Shown: piece after piece, positions 1 through 10,800 of the stretch
How the letters are laid out: each line of letters starts with the position of its first letter
Numbering within the stretch: the stretch's first letter is position 1
Assembly (NCBI GenBank): GCA_028015205.1
Contig: CM051517.1
Coordinates: 53,691,455-53,755,454 of the forward strand
Reading direction: 5' to 3'
Length of the DNA stretch: 64,000 nt
Origin: Mytilisepta virgata
Taxonomy: Eukaryota > Mollusca > Bivalvia > Mytilida > Mytilidae
Translations under genes and position numbers: made by a program
The notes under the pieces: generated by a model
Told to the model about the DNA's origin: nothing
Databases searched by the model: none
What the model saw: only the letters and a program-made list of their open reading frames with translations

Positions 1-625
1 GTCGATTTTCGCAAAAAAGTGAATTTAAGCTTGTGGCCTAAACTCCTCTTTCATTTTTGATTTCATGCATTTGATTTATATACAGTATTGTCACATATCG
101 TTTCTAGATGAGCAATAAGGTTTTTCAAAAATTGGGGCCTACAGGGTTCGAATTTCTTAAATTGGCAATTTAAGCTTCTGACTTAAACTCCTCGTTCATT
201 TTTCATTTTATGCATTTGATTTATATACAGTATTGTCACATACTATATGTAGATGTTCAATAAGGTTTTACAATCTTGATTTTCAGAACTCGGGATCCAC
301 AGGTGTTGAATTTTGAAAATTTGGAATTTAAGCTTGTGACATAAACTCCTCTTTCATTTTTCATTTTATGTATTTAATTTCTTAACGGTATGATCACACA
401 CTGTATATAGATGTGCAATAAGGTTTTAGAATTGTGATTTTCAAAAACTCAGGCCTTTGTGGTCGAATTTGAAAAATTGGGAATTATAAGTTGGTGATTG
501 ACAGTTTACTTTAATTTTATACATTTTATTTCTATACAGTATTGTCCTACACTATATGCAGATGTGCAATAAGGTTTTAGAATTTTAATTTTTCAAAATT
601 TGGGCCTGTATTCAAAGGTACAATT
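1..625. repeat. Tandem repeat, monomer about 145-158 bp, 4 units
   Basis: The phrase AATTTAAGCTT recurs at 22, 167 and 325 and in degenerate form at about 482, each time followed by a similar block: AAACTCCTC, then TTTCATTTT, then TACAGTATTGTCACA, then GCAATAAGGTTTT. Spacing is 145, 158 and 157 bp. The array is cut by the window edge, so its true length is unknown. The monomer length matches the central repeats of the hairpin-headed elements elsewhere in the window, but I see no terminal hairpin here, so membership in that group is only a possibility. Confidence 0.75.
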
Positions 626-3600
626 GTGAAAAGGGTGCACAGGGATACAAATGTGGGGAGTGCGGGGATAGGTGTCGTTTCCGACTGCCTCGGTTTAGTT
701 TAAAATGTTAGTCGTTTTTCGGCAATATCGTAAATTTTGTTTTAAATTAAAATATTACCCCACGTTTTGTTTCTAATAGTAATTATTTATTCTCTATTCC
801 ACAGCTGAAATGTTTTAAATATTTCATGAGGGTGTATTTTCCCTTTTGTGTGGGAAATTCATTGGTTTTTACGTGAAACATGACGTCACCACAAACAAAT
901 GCTGAGTATGTTGAAGTTTTGTTTCCGTGAGTTTGATCCATCTTGACTTTTAGAACATAGATAATTGTTATTTGAGATGTACAAAACTGTAAAATAGTGC
1001 TTAGTTTTTCAACAAGAAATCCGTTATGAGGGTATAGCAGACATGCAATCACTAGTCGATAAGAGCACCAATGACAACAATTCTAACACAATGGGTTTAA
1101 GAAAGAATACATTATCATCTAAGAAATATATAACAAATACATTAAATTGTCAAATATAAGAAGCCATGCATACCTTTTCCAATGTTTATTTTTGCTGTCC
1201 ATGAAAATTTCATGGTGTTCTGTTATACCTATCTTCTGCAGTGCCTAAAAATAGACAAATGATAGACGGTATGTAAATTTCAAATAAGTGTATTTCTCGT
1301 CAGTGAAATTGAAATAAAAACAGTAACTTTATGTAATTAATCTGTAACGTCTCGATCTTTAATTTGACTTTACTGAGGCCTATTAGCGACTTTCTTAATG
1401 ACGCAGTTGCTTTATTTACTTTTACAAAATTCAATTTATGAATGTCAACCAAACAGTGTCCTAATGTGTCATATCAATGATTGCTGCATCACGTCTTGTA
1501 GGCTTTAACATTCTCGAGATGTCATACATATGTTTGAGAGAATTTAAACATGAGAACCTACTGTTAATTTATTTTCTATCATTGATATCTCTTAACTGTT
1601 GTCAACACAAATTAATTGATTAATGTTATAATGTCCACATATCGAAAATGACCTTAGACTCGTCATATACACAAATGTAGTAAATTGGTGGACTGTTGCA
1701 ATAGTAAAAAATGTCAGAACTGCAATAATATTGTAATAACCTGTGGTATATTTTTTAATGTATTAAATATACTACGGCAAGACAGTGTTACATCTACACG
1801 ATGTAGAAAGGACTTCTTTTCCTTCTGCAGCATCAGGGTTCATTTATGGTCATGAAAGAAGTTCATGCTGCCGATAGATTTGATTTTTTATTGTTTTAAG
1901 TCGAATTTCGTGTAATTATGATCATTCGTATGCGTCTGTCAATTTGATAACAAGGTACTACTTTCCATTTTGCAAGTGCCTTAGTTAAACTTTAAGGAGA
2001 TTTCATTTTAAAGTTTTTTTCGATAGTCTTAAATTGTCTAGAATGATATCAAAATTAAAACCATTATACCTTATCAACTATATATTTTTAAGTCTCAACG
2101 TCTAGTAGTTAAGAACAGAAGATATCGCAAATTGTCTATACTATTTGTAAGTTTACTTTGTCATAAGAAAGGGAACATTATCTGATAACGGTATCATTTT
2201 GATGATATAATAATTTCTATGATACCGGTCTTGATGCACAAGTTGTGCACGTGTCGTCAACTTACGACTCACCATGTGCTCAAGGCCTAAAATATTGAAA
2301 ACCTAAATCTAAAAAAAATTAATTAAAATGTGTTGTTAGAATACTAAGTTATTAATGGTATATTATTTTCATGTTATCTCTGGATAAATCTAACTGCTGA
2401 ATACAGAAACAGATGCTCGGGAGGTTATTGAAGAAACCTTGCAAAGCTAAAACATCATTGCACAAAACCACTTCATTAGGAATCATAAAATACATGTAAT
2501 AGTAATCTAAGATCCTCTTATTCTACGATGTACTAACTTCTGTCTGGAAGCCTAAGGTAATGGTACATATTATTGGCATTTCGAAGTCTTAATACTAGAA
2601 TATTAGGACATTGACTTGTAGGTTTATAAAAATTGTCGAGACGTAAAACATATTTACAATAAACAAGCAACTAAATGGGTAACAGGAAAGGTCAACAATG
2701 ACATACATACCTATCAACCGACCCACCAGACAGAAATTCGATAAAACAAAATGGCATAAAAGAGCACGAAACACAACAGAAAGTCACGATCTTCTGATTT
2801 GGTAAATTTGCTTTGATTTACAATGTTTGTAAAGTTCATAAAATGATTCAAAATGGGGAGTTTCTGACAGGAAAATAAATGCATTTTGGAAAACTAAAAA
2901 TATTACAAAATAAATATTGAATGAATAACACATACATTGTACCACGAATTTGTAAAAAAAAATAATGCATATTTGATGTGACCCAACGACATAATACCTT
3001 ATCTAAGAAATTCTTAAAAGAAGGGACGAGCCACAGTTTATTTCTCTGAAAGACATGATTGAACAATATCAAGTACGTCAAGTTGTTACTACTGGGCTAA
3101 CCACATCCGGCAGCCATATATAAAACAATAAAAAGTCATTAATGTCCTGGAATTATGTGAACCGAGGTTTACAGCACCTTATCATTACTAATGATGTAAA
3201 TAGACAATTTTAATTCTTCTGATTCATGTTGACTCCTGTGAACTGATTAAAATTAGACTCAACTTCTTATTGTACCAGACCAAAGTCACTGATGTTTTTT
3301 AAAGACTTTCTTCAAGGTTTCATCGTGTGTATTCGATGACCTCTTGATCTTTCATGACCTTTTCTTCGTGGTAGTAGACGAAAATGCGCGCGTTATTGAT
3401 ATGTATAACAAATATTGCAAAGCTTTTATTTAGTTAAGCTGCAATGGTTGTCCCATATACTTCGGCAATTGTTTTTTTTTTTTTTTTTTGGTGAACAAAT
3501 TCCACAATGTAATGCAATGCAATTCAGTACATTTCAAATAGCATGAATTCCGCAACGTCATATTTGTGTGTGGTGGCAATACTTTACGTTAAAATCAATG

Positions 3601-3860
3601 TCATGAAAAATTCGTTCTCGTAAAATATTTGAGGCATTTCGGCAATGGAAAAGATAATAATTAATTATGACTATTAAAACAACAGATATTATTCCACTTT
3701 ATATATTAATTCATAGCTATGTATGTATTTAATTGGTTGAGACTCTCCCACGTGATATTGAACAAACCATCGTGTTTCCCTCTCAGATTCGTGTGAGTTG
3801 ACCATCATATCCCAGTTATTCGAAATGCCCAGGATTTAACACGAGTTAGTGGAATAAATC
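626..3860. other. No gene recognised
   Basis: AT-rich sequence with only short chance frames. It includes a poly(T) run near 3473-3489. I see no coding signature, tRNA or clear repeat boundary. Confidence 0.6.
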
Positions 3861-3865
3861 ATTAA

Positions 3866-3976
3866 TTTCCCTTGCATTAGTGAAATATGAAGATTTGTTG
3901 ACCCTCGAAAAGTCATGTTTACCTCGGGTTGTTCCTCGGTTGAACAAATTTTCATATTTCACTAATGCAAGGAAGA
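3866..3976. repeat. Short inverted repeat (foldback), arms about 38 bp
   Basis: The left arm (3866-3903) contains TTGCATTAGTGAAATATGAA and the right arm (3939-3976) contains its reverse complement with a few mismatches, around a 35-bp loop. It is probably a small MITE or foldback relic. No flanking target duplication was recognised. Confidence 0.6.
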
Positions 3977-3989
3977 TAAATGTATAGTG

Positions 3990-5385
3990 TAATACTTTGT
4001 TGTAAGAAACTTTTGAGATATTTCCGAGAAAAAAAAACACTTGCAGTTTTGAAATAGAACCACAATAATGTTGGCTCTATCTTAATTGAAATTTTAAGTT
4101 CAAAGGATTTAATGTCAGAATAAATCCCTTTACCTATTGAATAAGATTTATGATGACGTGTTTCTAATAGCATGATTTTACAAGTCACGCCTAGCAAGAT
4201 GATTGCATATCAAATTACGAAACAAGAGAATAAAACCGACATGAATTCTGTTATCAAACTAATCTATTCTACAAAAGATATCATATATACATATACGTGT
4301 ACAAATTAAAAGACGACGTTAAGGTTTTTCCCATCAAAATTCCAGAAGAAAGATCACTGGTGTACGCCGTGGAATTAGTTGATAAAAAATATGTAAGTCT
4401 GATTTCATGGATTCAGTTTTTATTGAATTTGTAACATGTGCAGTAGTATAACATGAGGTTAGGTAGGATTACAAGCAGTAACAACAGGATAAGTAATATG
4501 TATAAATTGTAATATATATATATATATATATATTACTTCATACAAAATTCAACATGTTTCATTTGTTAGTTATTAATGGTATTTCACTCTACTATAAATT
4601 CCATCCTCTTAGTGATGGGTGTTATTTCTCAGAGATCCTCTTCTAGCCGATATTCTACCCTCCAAAATATAACACTTGATGCCTTTTGATTTGGGTGGTA
4701 TACAAGATTACCACACAGAGAAACGATGTCTTTGATGATGTCCTTTTTGCAATCTAGCGTACCAACATCAAGTAAAGGCCGTATGTGTATGATAATAAAA
4801 TAATTTAAGTGTGAATTTATAATGTACTACAATAGAACTTTTGAAATTAAAGAAGTGAAGCAAAATCTCCGATTATTTTTTTTATATACATATAGCACTT
4901 AATTATAAACAGTAAACCTTGCAATTTGAATATGTACTTTTGTGTATTACAAAATTCTGTAGAAATCCGTATAAAGGATTATTACACGCTCCAGTAAGTA
5001 AAATCTAACAATTTTAGCGTCCGTAAATCGTACGTACAGAACCTGTACTTGGTAAAAGGTATGATTAACATGGTACACGTACAAATGATATGGTTAATGG
5101 TTATAGTACATGAACGTTAGTGGTTTACCGTACATTCTCTCTTTCAGAATAAATTAATCATGTAAATATAGGAATTTCAAGGTAATCGCTTATGCAAAAT
5201 AAAACATTTCTATGCATTTTATCGAATTTGGAAGATCAAGATGTTTTTTTTTTGTAACCCACTGACCATCAGATAATGTATATAATTTCATTTATTACAG
5301 TATCTCAAAATTCAAAAATCAAATGAAATATTTAAAAATATATATTTTTCATTTATTTTTATTTTTTTTTCGCTTTTAATTTTAT
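3990..5385. other. No gene recognised; (TA)n microsatellite
   Basis: Unannotated AT-rich stretch containing a (TA)n run at about 4511-4532. No frame resembles a known protein. Confidence 0.6.
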
Positions 5386-5638
5386 TAAAGTCAAGAAATA
5401 CCAAAGGGATATTCGAAGGAGAGAAAAATCGTTACAACTGACAACTCCGGAGAACAATGAAGACAAGACCAAAACAATACATGCACTACAATTAAAAACT
5501 AAAAACGTATGAACAACATGGACCCCTCCAAAAAACCGGGGGTAGACTCAGGTGCTCCGGAAGAGTAAGCAGTCTCTGCTTCCTGCAGGACACCCGCCAT
5601 GCTGCTCATGTCAAATCCGGTATGAGGAAGGGATAATA

Positions 5639-5845
5639 TCAATGGAACAGGTCCATTTTCATTTGGGAAACGGTTTTTTCATACCTGTCAACCAAGTCAT
5701 GATGAAGCCCATAAAACTTTAATAAGGATGACTTCAGCTTAGGAGTAACGTACCCCTGTCTGAGCAACTTTTCTGCCAGAAGCCGGGCTCTGTCCAGGAA
5801 GTCAATGTATATGTCACAAGCTCTGGAATAACGTATGAGTTGTGA
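5639..5845 (-). pseudogene. C-terminus of the same Penelope-like RT
   Basis: This minus-strand frame encodes SQLIRYSRACDIYIDFLDRA, then a basic segment ending LVDRYEKTVSQMKMDLFH and a stop at 5639-5641. It continues directly from the RT fragment at 10286 once the intervening insertion is removed. An ATG-started frame extends to 5920, but residues before the tyrosine at about 5851 come from the inserted element and not from the RT. A closely related C-terminus (TVSQMKLDLLH and stop) is encoded on the plus strand at about 34302-34338, confirming that this is a repeated element. Confidence 0.75.
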
Positions 5846-5871
5846 AATATACTCTTCAAAAATTAGACAAA

Positions 5872-7954
5872 TTAAAAGGTCATGATAAGGTCTTTCCTTT
5901 TCACGTGTCCAGTTTTGCAATAAAGAGGCCCTAGCCCTCTATTTTTGGCAAGGGGCGTAACTCTTGGGAAATAAATAAAATAGACAAAAAAAACAAAAAA
6001 AAAAGGCCCGTCCCGTCTTCAGTAAAGAGATATTGCTACTTCTATTTTCTCTTGAAATCATTTAAATTTTTAATATATTGTTCCAAATAATAATTGTCAA
6101 AAGAAAAATAAAAGATAAAAAAAATGAAGTAGCAATATCTCTTTTTCTGAAGGCGGGACGGGCCTTTTTTGTTTTTGTTTATTTGTTTGTTTGTTTATTT
6201 TTTTTATTTGTAGGTAGCTAGTTTTCCATGGATTGCTGAATACAAGTAGGGGGGGGGGCATTGTATTTTTATTTCTCTAGATACACAAGTGACAGTAAAA
6301 GTACATTTCTACTATAATGTTTACTTCTATTGATGATGTTGTGTAAGTCACGTGACGTCCATTTATATATGTCTGGACTTAGGTTATTTCTTTCTTTTCG
6401 AGAGGGGACGTCGTCGGGTGAACATGGCACAGGATAATGCAATTTGCTGTTTGATATGGAAATAGTCATAAATAGAAAACGGAGTGTACGTGTACACATT
6501 TACTTATGTCAGAATGAAGATTCATGTAGAAATTTGATGTCACGATTTATTTATTTAGATTTCCGGTGCCATTTTAGCAGACGACATCTCCGTGAATAAA
6601 GTACTGTTAATTTGACGCGAAAGTTTGACATTCGAATGCAAAATATTGGTAAAATTTGGACGAATCTTGTGTTTTATGGCGGAAAATAGCTTTTTATTTA
6701 GCACTGCGCGAACGCTATTTTCAGGAAATTGGTTGGAGTTAGCGTCATAATTTTTTCTCATTAACAAAGCCCCGGATATCCCCTAGCTGTCTACATGTAC
6801 TTTATATGCATTTACAGGTAAATTCAGTAAAACCGATGTAAATTTAGTCAAATCGAAAAAAAAAGGGGGGAGGGGGCTCTATTTACACATGAAAAGGTCA
6901 TTTGTGCTAAAAGTTGAGGTAATTCTAGACGTACTATAAAATACCAAAATGCTACATCAAACACAAATATGAAATACTGCCAAAACATTTTTGCGCCAAG
7001 AAAAAATAAGGTTTTTTTCAAATTTTTCAATCTTTAAAAAATTTTCATTTTTTTTATTTTTTGTCTTACGAAAATGGAAAATAACATATTTTAAATGATT
7101 CCTGCTAAAAAATAATGCATTTTTGAAAAAAATCCATGTATTACACTTCAAATATGAAAAAAATCATTTTCTAGAACATGACTTTGACCTTTGACCTTGA
7201 CACCATTTTGAAGGTCACTTGTCCCTGGTGTCAAAACAAAAGACCCCATGCCTCTATCTTGTACCATTATTAAGTTATTAGCCAAAAACTGTAAATTTAA
7301 GCGTTCAAATGCCAATAACGCATAGAAGATGACGTCATACGACTTGACTTAAGGAAAACTACGCATTGTCTCGATGTCCCCGACATTTTGCCCATTACAT
7401 TTTATCAGCTATCTTCTACCGTTTCAGAGGAGATCTGATAAAAAGGAAATTTCAAAAATTAGACCGTGACCTTGACCTTTGACCTTGACCTAATTTTACT
7501 TGGTACAAAAAATGATGCCTAAATATGAAGGCTCGTGCTTGTATCTTAACTCAAACTTAATATTTGCCTGAAAAATCAAAAGTGAAATTTATATAAAGGG
7601 AAATAACTCTTATAAGATATCGTCAGATCCTTTTTGGCAGATGTGATTAATGTGGGCACAGATGAACCAAAGAAATTGCAAAAGGTTTCATGTCGATATC
7701 TCTTACGGTTTTTGAGGAGATCTGATAACAAGCATAACTGTAACAGGGGAGGAAACTCTTATAAGGTACATGGGAACCCTTAGCGGCCTCACCACGTGAT
7801 AGCTTATGTCTGAATGATACTTGGTACCAAATACCATCCCTATATGTCTAGTAACTTTTTCTGCAAATGACTTTGAAGTTTGGCAGACTAAGAAAGAATA
7901 ATAATAATCATAAGAAATACAGTAAGGTCTTTCCTATGTAAAGGAAAGACCTTA
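5872..7954 (-). mobile_element. Hairpin-headed (HINE-like) element, family B, inverted copy
   Basis: The head hairpin lies at 7924-7953, reading AAGGTCTTTCCTTT on the minus strand followed by its own inverse. The opposite terminus is AAAGGAAAGACCTT (about 5892-5905, minus strand) followed by a T-rich tail. Positions 6915-7953 match, in reverse, the first ~1050 bp of the 1495-bp units at 59445-64000. They include two TGACCTTTGACCT boxes (7185-7197, 7473-7485) and the phrase CTCCTCTGAAACGG read on the minus strand. The part from about 5900 to 6914 does not match those units and includes the MITE at 5968-6210. It is inserted in an A-run of the foldback arm with no obvious duplication, as expected of a rolling-circle (Helentron) type. 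Confidence 0.6.
5968..6210. mobile_element. Short foldback MITE
   Basis: AAGGCCCGTCCCGTCTTCAG at about 6003 and CTGAAGGCGGGACGGGCCTT at about 6147-6166 are near-perfect inverses. The pairing continues inward (AGAGATATTGCTACTTC / GAAGTAGCAATATCTCT) and weakly outward through A-rich and T-rich flanks. Arms are about 50-80 bp around a ~70-bp centre. It has no coding capacity and lies inside the family-B element. Confidence 0.65.
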
Positions 7955-8722
7955 AATATGTATGATTGAGATTTAATTTTTCTCTGTTTATGTCTATTTT
8001 AAGCAAAGGTGTTTTATGAGGCAATAACTCAATGCTAAATGATTTCAAATCAAGTGCAAAAAATTTGTTACTACTGATCATGGCGTCATTTCACGAAATT
8101 TTCGAAAAATAACGAAATTGACAAAAATCACCCAAAATATGAAAAAGAAAACTTTATTAATGGCCTTGATTATGTTCACCATAATTCGTAAACTTAAAAA
8201 AAACAACGGAAATGAACCAATTTCCATGATAATCTGGACCATTTGCCCTTCAATTGTCCGTTCGAAAAAACACGAAATCGGTGTTTCTTTCTGGAAACTT
8301 TCCAGAAAAAGAAAATTTTAACTTTATACAGCTGGGTGAGTTGATCCTTATCTATTCTTTCAAATTTTCTTTTTCTGGAAAGTTTCCAGAAAGAAACACC
8401 GATTTCGTGTTTTTTCGAACGGACAATTGAAGGGCAAATGGTCCAGATTATCATGGAAATTGGTTCATTTCCGTTGTTTTTTTAAGTTTACGAATTATGG
8501 TGAACATAATCAAGGCCATTAATAAAGTTTTCTTTTTCATATTTTGGGTGATTTTTGTCAATTTCGTTATTTTTCGAAAATTTCGTGAAATGACGCCATG
8601 ATCAGTAGTAACAAATTTTTTGCACTTGATTGGAAATCATTTAGCATTGAGTTATTGCCTCATAAAACACCTTTGCTTAAAATAGACATAAACAGAGAAA
8701 AATTAAATCTCAATCATACATA
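7954..8722. repeat. Near-perfect palindrome, arms about 365 bp, 43-bp loop
   Basis: The left arm (7954-8318) and right arm (8362-8722, continuing after the mariner copy) are reverse complements. By eye I found a single mismatch (TTGATTTG versus TTGATTGG near 8630). Both arms encode the same short peptide on opposite strands (residues MIIWTICPSIVRSKK), which reflects the symmetry and is not a gene. A transcript through here would form a long double-stranded hairpin. Confidence 0.9.
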
Positions 8723-8749
8723 TACTCTCTCAAAAAAGAAACGCAACAT
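8723..8749 (+). repeat. Left terminal inverted repeat of the mariner copy
   Basis: 27 bp, perfect inverse of 10221-10247. It is preceded by the TA target dinucleotide at 8721-8722. Confidence 0.95.
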
Positions 8750-9051
8750 CAGATTATCTTTTTGAAATATTATTTTTCCGGACAAATAACCAATAAATAT
8801 CAAAATATATGTACACATGATCATAATTACACCTTCATAAAAAGTTTCCAGGTACAATCATTTAAATTCATCCACCCGTAAACGACTTTGGTCGCAATCT
8901 GGGACACCCTACGATTTACGCATTGCCAAAAACTGGGTCGACTTTCACGTGCAAATCATGGGTTATTTTTTAGCTCAGTCAGTCGGTATAAAAACCCGGT
9001 ATTTCTTTTCATGAATGCATTCGTAAAATAAAATTCTGATGAGGTGACGCT

Positions 9052-10061
9052 ATGCCAAGGTTAGACGCTGCTACCCGGAATATCGCTATCGGACGACTAG
9101 AGGCCGGAGAATCACAGAATGCTGTTGCTGTAACGTACAATGTTCATCGTAGCACAATTTCACGCCTTTGGGGACGCTACCTGCAGCTTGGTACTACGAC
9201 AGATCGGCCACGTTCAGGGCGCCCGCGTGTTACAACCAGGGCGCAAGATCGTTACATCAGACTTTTCCATCTGCGGAATAGGACTATTGCTGCAACAGAA
9301 ACAGCTGTAAACGTCCCTGGGTTGCGCCGTATATCAGCACAGACAGTACGCAATCGGTTACGTTCTCATGGATTGAGGGCAAGAAGACCTTACTTTGGAG
9401 CAACACTGAGACGCCAACACCGCCGAGCGAGGGTTAGATGGTGTACTACAGTTCGTGCATGGAATTTACAGAACTGGAGAAGAGTATGGTTCAGCGATGA
9501 GTCACGTTTTCAACTGGAAAAGCGAGATGGTCGCATACGTGTGTATAGGCGCCGAAACGAACGTTTTGCGCAAAACTGTGTTGTGGAGAGAGACAATTTT
9601 GGCGGAGGCAGTGTTATGATGTGGGCCGCTATTTCTTATGCCAGAAACACACAGCTGATACATATCCAAGGCAATCTGAACGCTGTTAGGTATAGAGACG
9701 AAATTTTACGACCTCATTTATTGCCCGTAATTGACATTCGGAGAGAAATTTTTCAGCACGACAATGCCCGACCACATACAGCACGTGTAAAACAGTAGAC
9801 TTTTTAGAACAACAGAATGTCAATGTGATCCGTTGGCCGTCACGATCACCCGATCTTAATCCAATTGAACATTTGTGGGATGAAGTGGATCGGCGCGTGC
9901 GCCAACGACAACCACCACCGCAAAATCTGCAACAATTACAGCAGGCACTTCAGTTTGAGTGGCAAAGGAGACCGCGTGTTCGAACTCAGCGTTTAATTCA
10001 ATCTATGCCAAGAAGAGTCGGGGCTGTGTTACAAGCAAATGGTGGACATACCAGATATTGA
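9052..10061 (+). pseudogene. Tc1/mariner transposase (DD34E type), one frameshift
   Basis: The transposase cuts and pastes the element at TA sites. The frame opens with MPRLDAATRN and runs 248 codons to a stop at 9796-9798; the C-terminal part continues in another frame to TAA or TGA near 10061. The N-terminus (about residues 5-65) is a helix-turn-helix DNA-binding region including SQNAVAVTYNVHRSTISRLW, followed by the GRPR motif (SGRPRVTT). Catalytic residues visible are the first Asp in WFSDESRF, the second in QHDNARPH, and the Glu in SPDLNPIE. The break lies in GTAAAACAGTAGAC around 9787-9800. A 2-base excess there gives exactly 34 residues between the second Asp and the Glu, the classical DD34E spacing; a 1-base loss would give 35. 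Total length of about 336 residues is normal for the family. As it stands the product is truncated and should be inactive. Confidence 0.92.
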
Positions 10062-10220
10062 CAATTTATGAGTGATTTATTGACAATATGTGACAAACTG
10101 TGATATTCCAAGGTAAAAGAACTCATGAACAAGAAGTGTGCCAATTTTTGCATTCCTGTGTAAATTATTTATATCATAAATTATGAAAATAATATATGAA
10201 GTAAATTTCCTATTTTCTGT

Positions 10221-10247
10221 ATGTTGCGTTTCTTTTTTGAGAGAGTA
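10221..10247 (-). repeat. Right terminal inverted repeat of the mariner copy
   Basis: 27 bp, perfect inverse of 8723-8749. It is followed by TA at 10248-10249. Confidence 0.95.
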
Positions 10248-10285
10248 TATTTTGTCTATGCGTTTCTTTTTATGAAGAGAATATA

Positions 10286-10800
10286 TACTCCATACGCCGG
10301 CGCTTCTGGAATATTGCCGCTCAAAAATGGAAAGTTGACGATTGGAAAGTCAAAGTCATCCCGTTTGTCGTAAAGTTTTGTATTCAACCTTCCTCTGGTG
10401 TCAATTTCGAGGTGAAGGTCAAGATAAGATGCAGACTTGGCAGTGTCTGTGGTATCTTTAATTTCGAGCTCATTGGGATAGATGAGATGTAAGAAATTCC
10501 CAAAAAGTGAATTGTTGAGTGATAAAACATCATCTATGTAGCGGAAGCTGAAATTAAAGGTACGGGCTAACTTCTTTTGTTTTTGCTTAAGAAGCCCGCC
10601 AAGGAAGTCTGCCTCATATGAGTAAAGGAACAAGTCGGCCAGGAGTGGCGCACAATTAGTACCCATAGGAATGCCAATTGTCTGTTGGAAAAGACGTCCA
10701 CCAAATTGAACAAATATGTTGTCGATCAAAAATTCAATCATCAGGACAATTTCGTCCTCTGTATAAATCGAAACGTAAACTTTGCTAAGAATATTAAAAT
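10286..10800 (-). pseudogene. Reverse transcriptase palm fragment (Penelope-like)
   Basis: Minus-strand frame of about 170 codons. Reading upstream of the first ATG (10741), the frame stays open and encodes YTEDEIVLMIEFLIDNIF, so the ATG is internal and not a true start. Visible RT motifs are GIPMGTNCAPLLADLFLYSYE (motif B-like) and FRYIDD, the catalytic aspartate box (motif C). They are followed by SASYLDLHLEID and KLYDKRDDF. The fingers region and everything upstream of about 10800 are missing. Homology stops at the residues GVYI, exactly at the foldback insertion, and the frame then runs into a few foreign codons and a stop. The fragment is too short to be active. The combination of a YIDD box with this C-terminal tail is typical of mollusc Penelope-like copies in my recollection; a search against RT families would settle it. 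Confidence 0.8.

Larger units (their letters stand above)
8723..10247 (+). mobile_element. Tc1/mariner-family DNA transposon, nearly intact
   Basis: Perfect 27-bp terminal inverted repeats (8723-8749 and 10221-10247; outer sequence TACTCTCTCAAAAAAGAAAC) are flanked by the TA target duplication at 8721-8722 and 10248-10249. The 1525-bp body contains one transposase reading frame with a single frameshift. The site is a TA near the outer tip of the foldback's right arm: removing the element gives CATACATATTTTG, which mirrors the left arm. The perfect termini suggest a relatively young copy. Confidence 0.95.
5852..10279. mobile_element. Palindromic foldback element with 6-bp target duplication, carrying nested insertions
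   Basis: The outer ends are inverted: CTCTTCAAAAATTAGACAAA at 5852 and, read from the other end at 10279, CTCTTCATAAAAAGAAACGC followed by ATAGACAAAA. AATATA is duplicated on both sides. Inside, the arms continue as the long palindrome 7954-8318 / 8362-8722, resuming at about 10250-10254. The left arm is interrupted by a hairpin-headed element (about 5872-7954) and the right arm by a mariner copy (8723-10247). Without these two, the foldback would be roughly 0.83 kb and almost entirely inverted repeat with a 43-bp loop. It encodes no recognisable transposase, so it is non-autonomous. The 6-bp duplication does not by itself identify a superfamily. Confidence 0.7.
5386..10800 (-). mobile_element. 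5'-truncated Penelope-like retroelement split by a 4.4-kb insertion
   Basis: On the minus strand, a reverse-transcriptase palm fragment (10800 down to 10286) and a C-terminal fragment plus 3' tail (5845 down to 5386) lie in the correct order. They are separated by an insertion at 5852-10279 flanked by the direct repeat AATATA (5846-5851 and 10280-10285). Removing the insertion and one repeat copy rejoins the frame exactly: the upstream part ends in residues GVYI and the downstream part continues SQLIRYSR. The tail ends at TTTCTTGACTTTA (read on the minus strand), as in the copies at 16356 and 34290, and has no poly(A). That fits a Penelope-like element better than a LINE, but the family assignment is by recalled resemblance of the RT motifs. 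The 5' end is truncated near 10800. Confidence 0.75.

Noticed and set aside
8118..8454. Paired frames on both strands sharing one peptide
   Set aside because: This is the palindrome read on its two arms, not two genes.
10250..10279. Apparent second mariner terminus (GCGTTTCTTTTTATGAAGAG)
   Set aside because: It resembles the mariner end but is better explained as the outer end of the foldback element, because it is followed by the AATATA duplication and mirrors 5852 onward.
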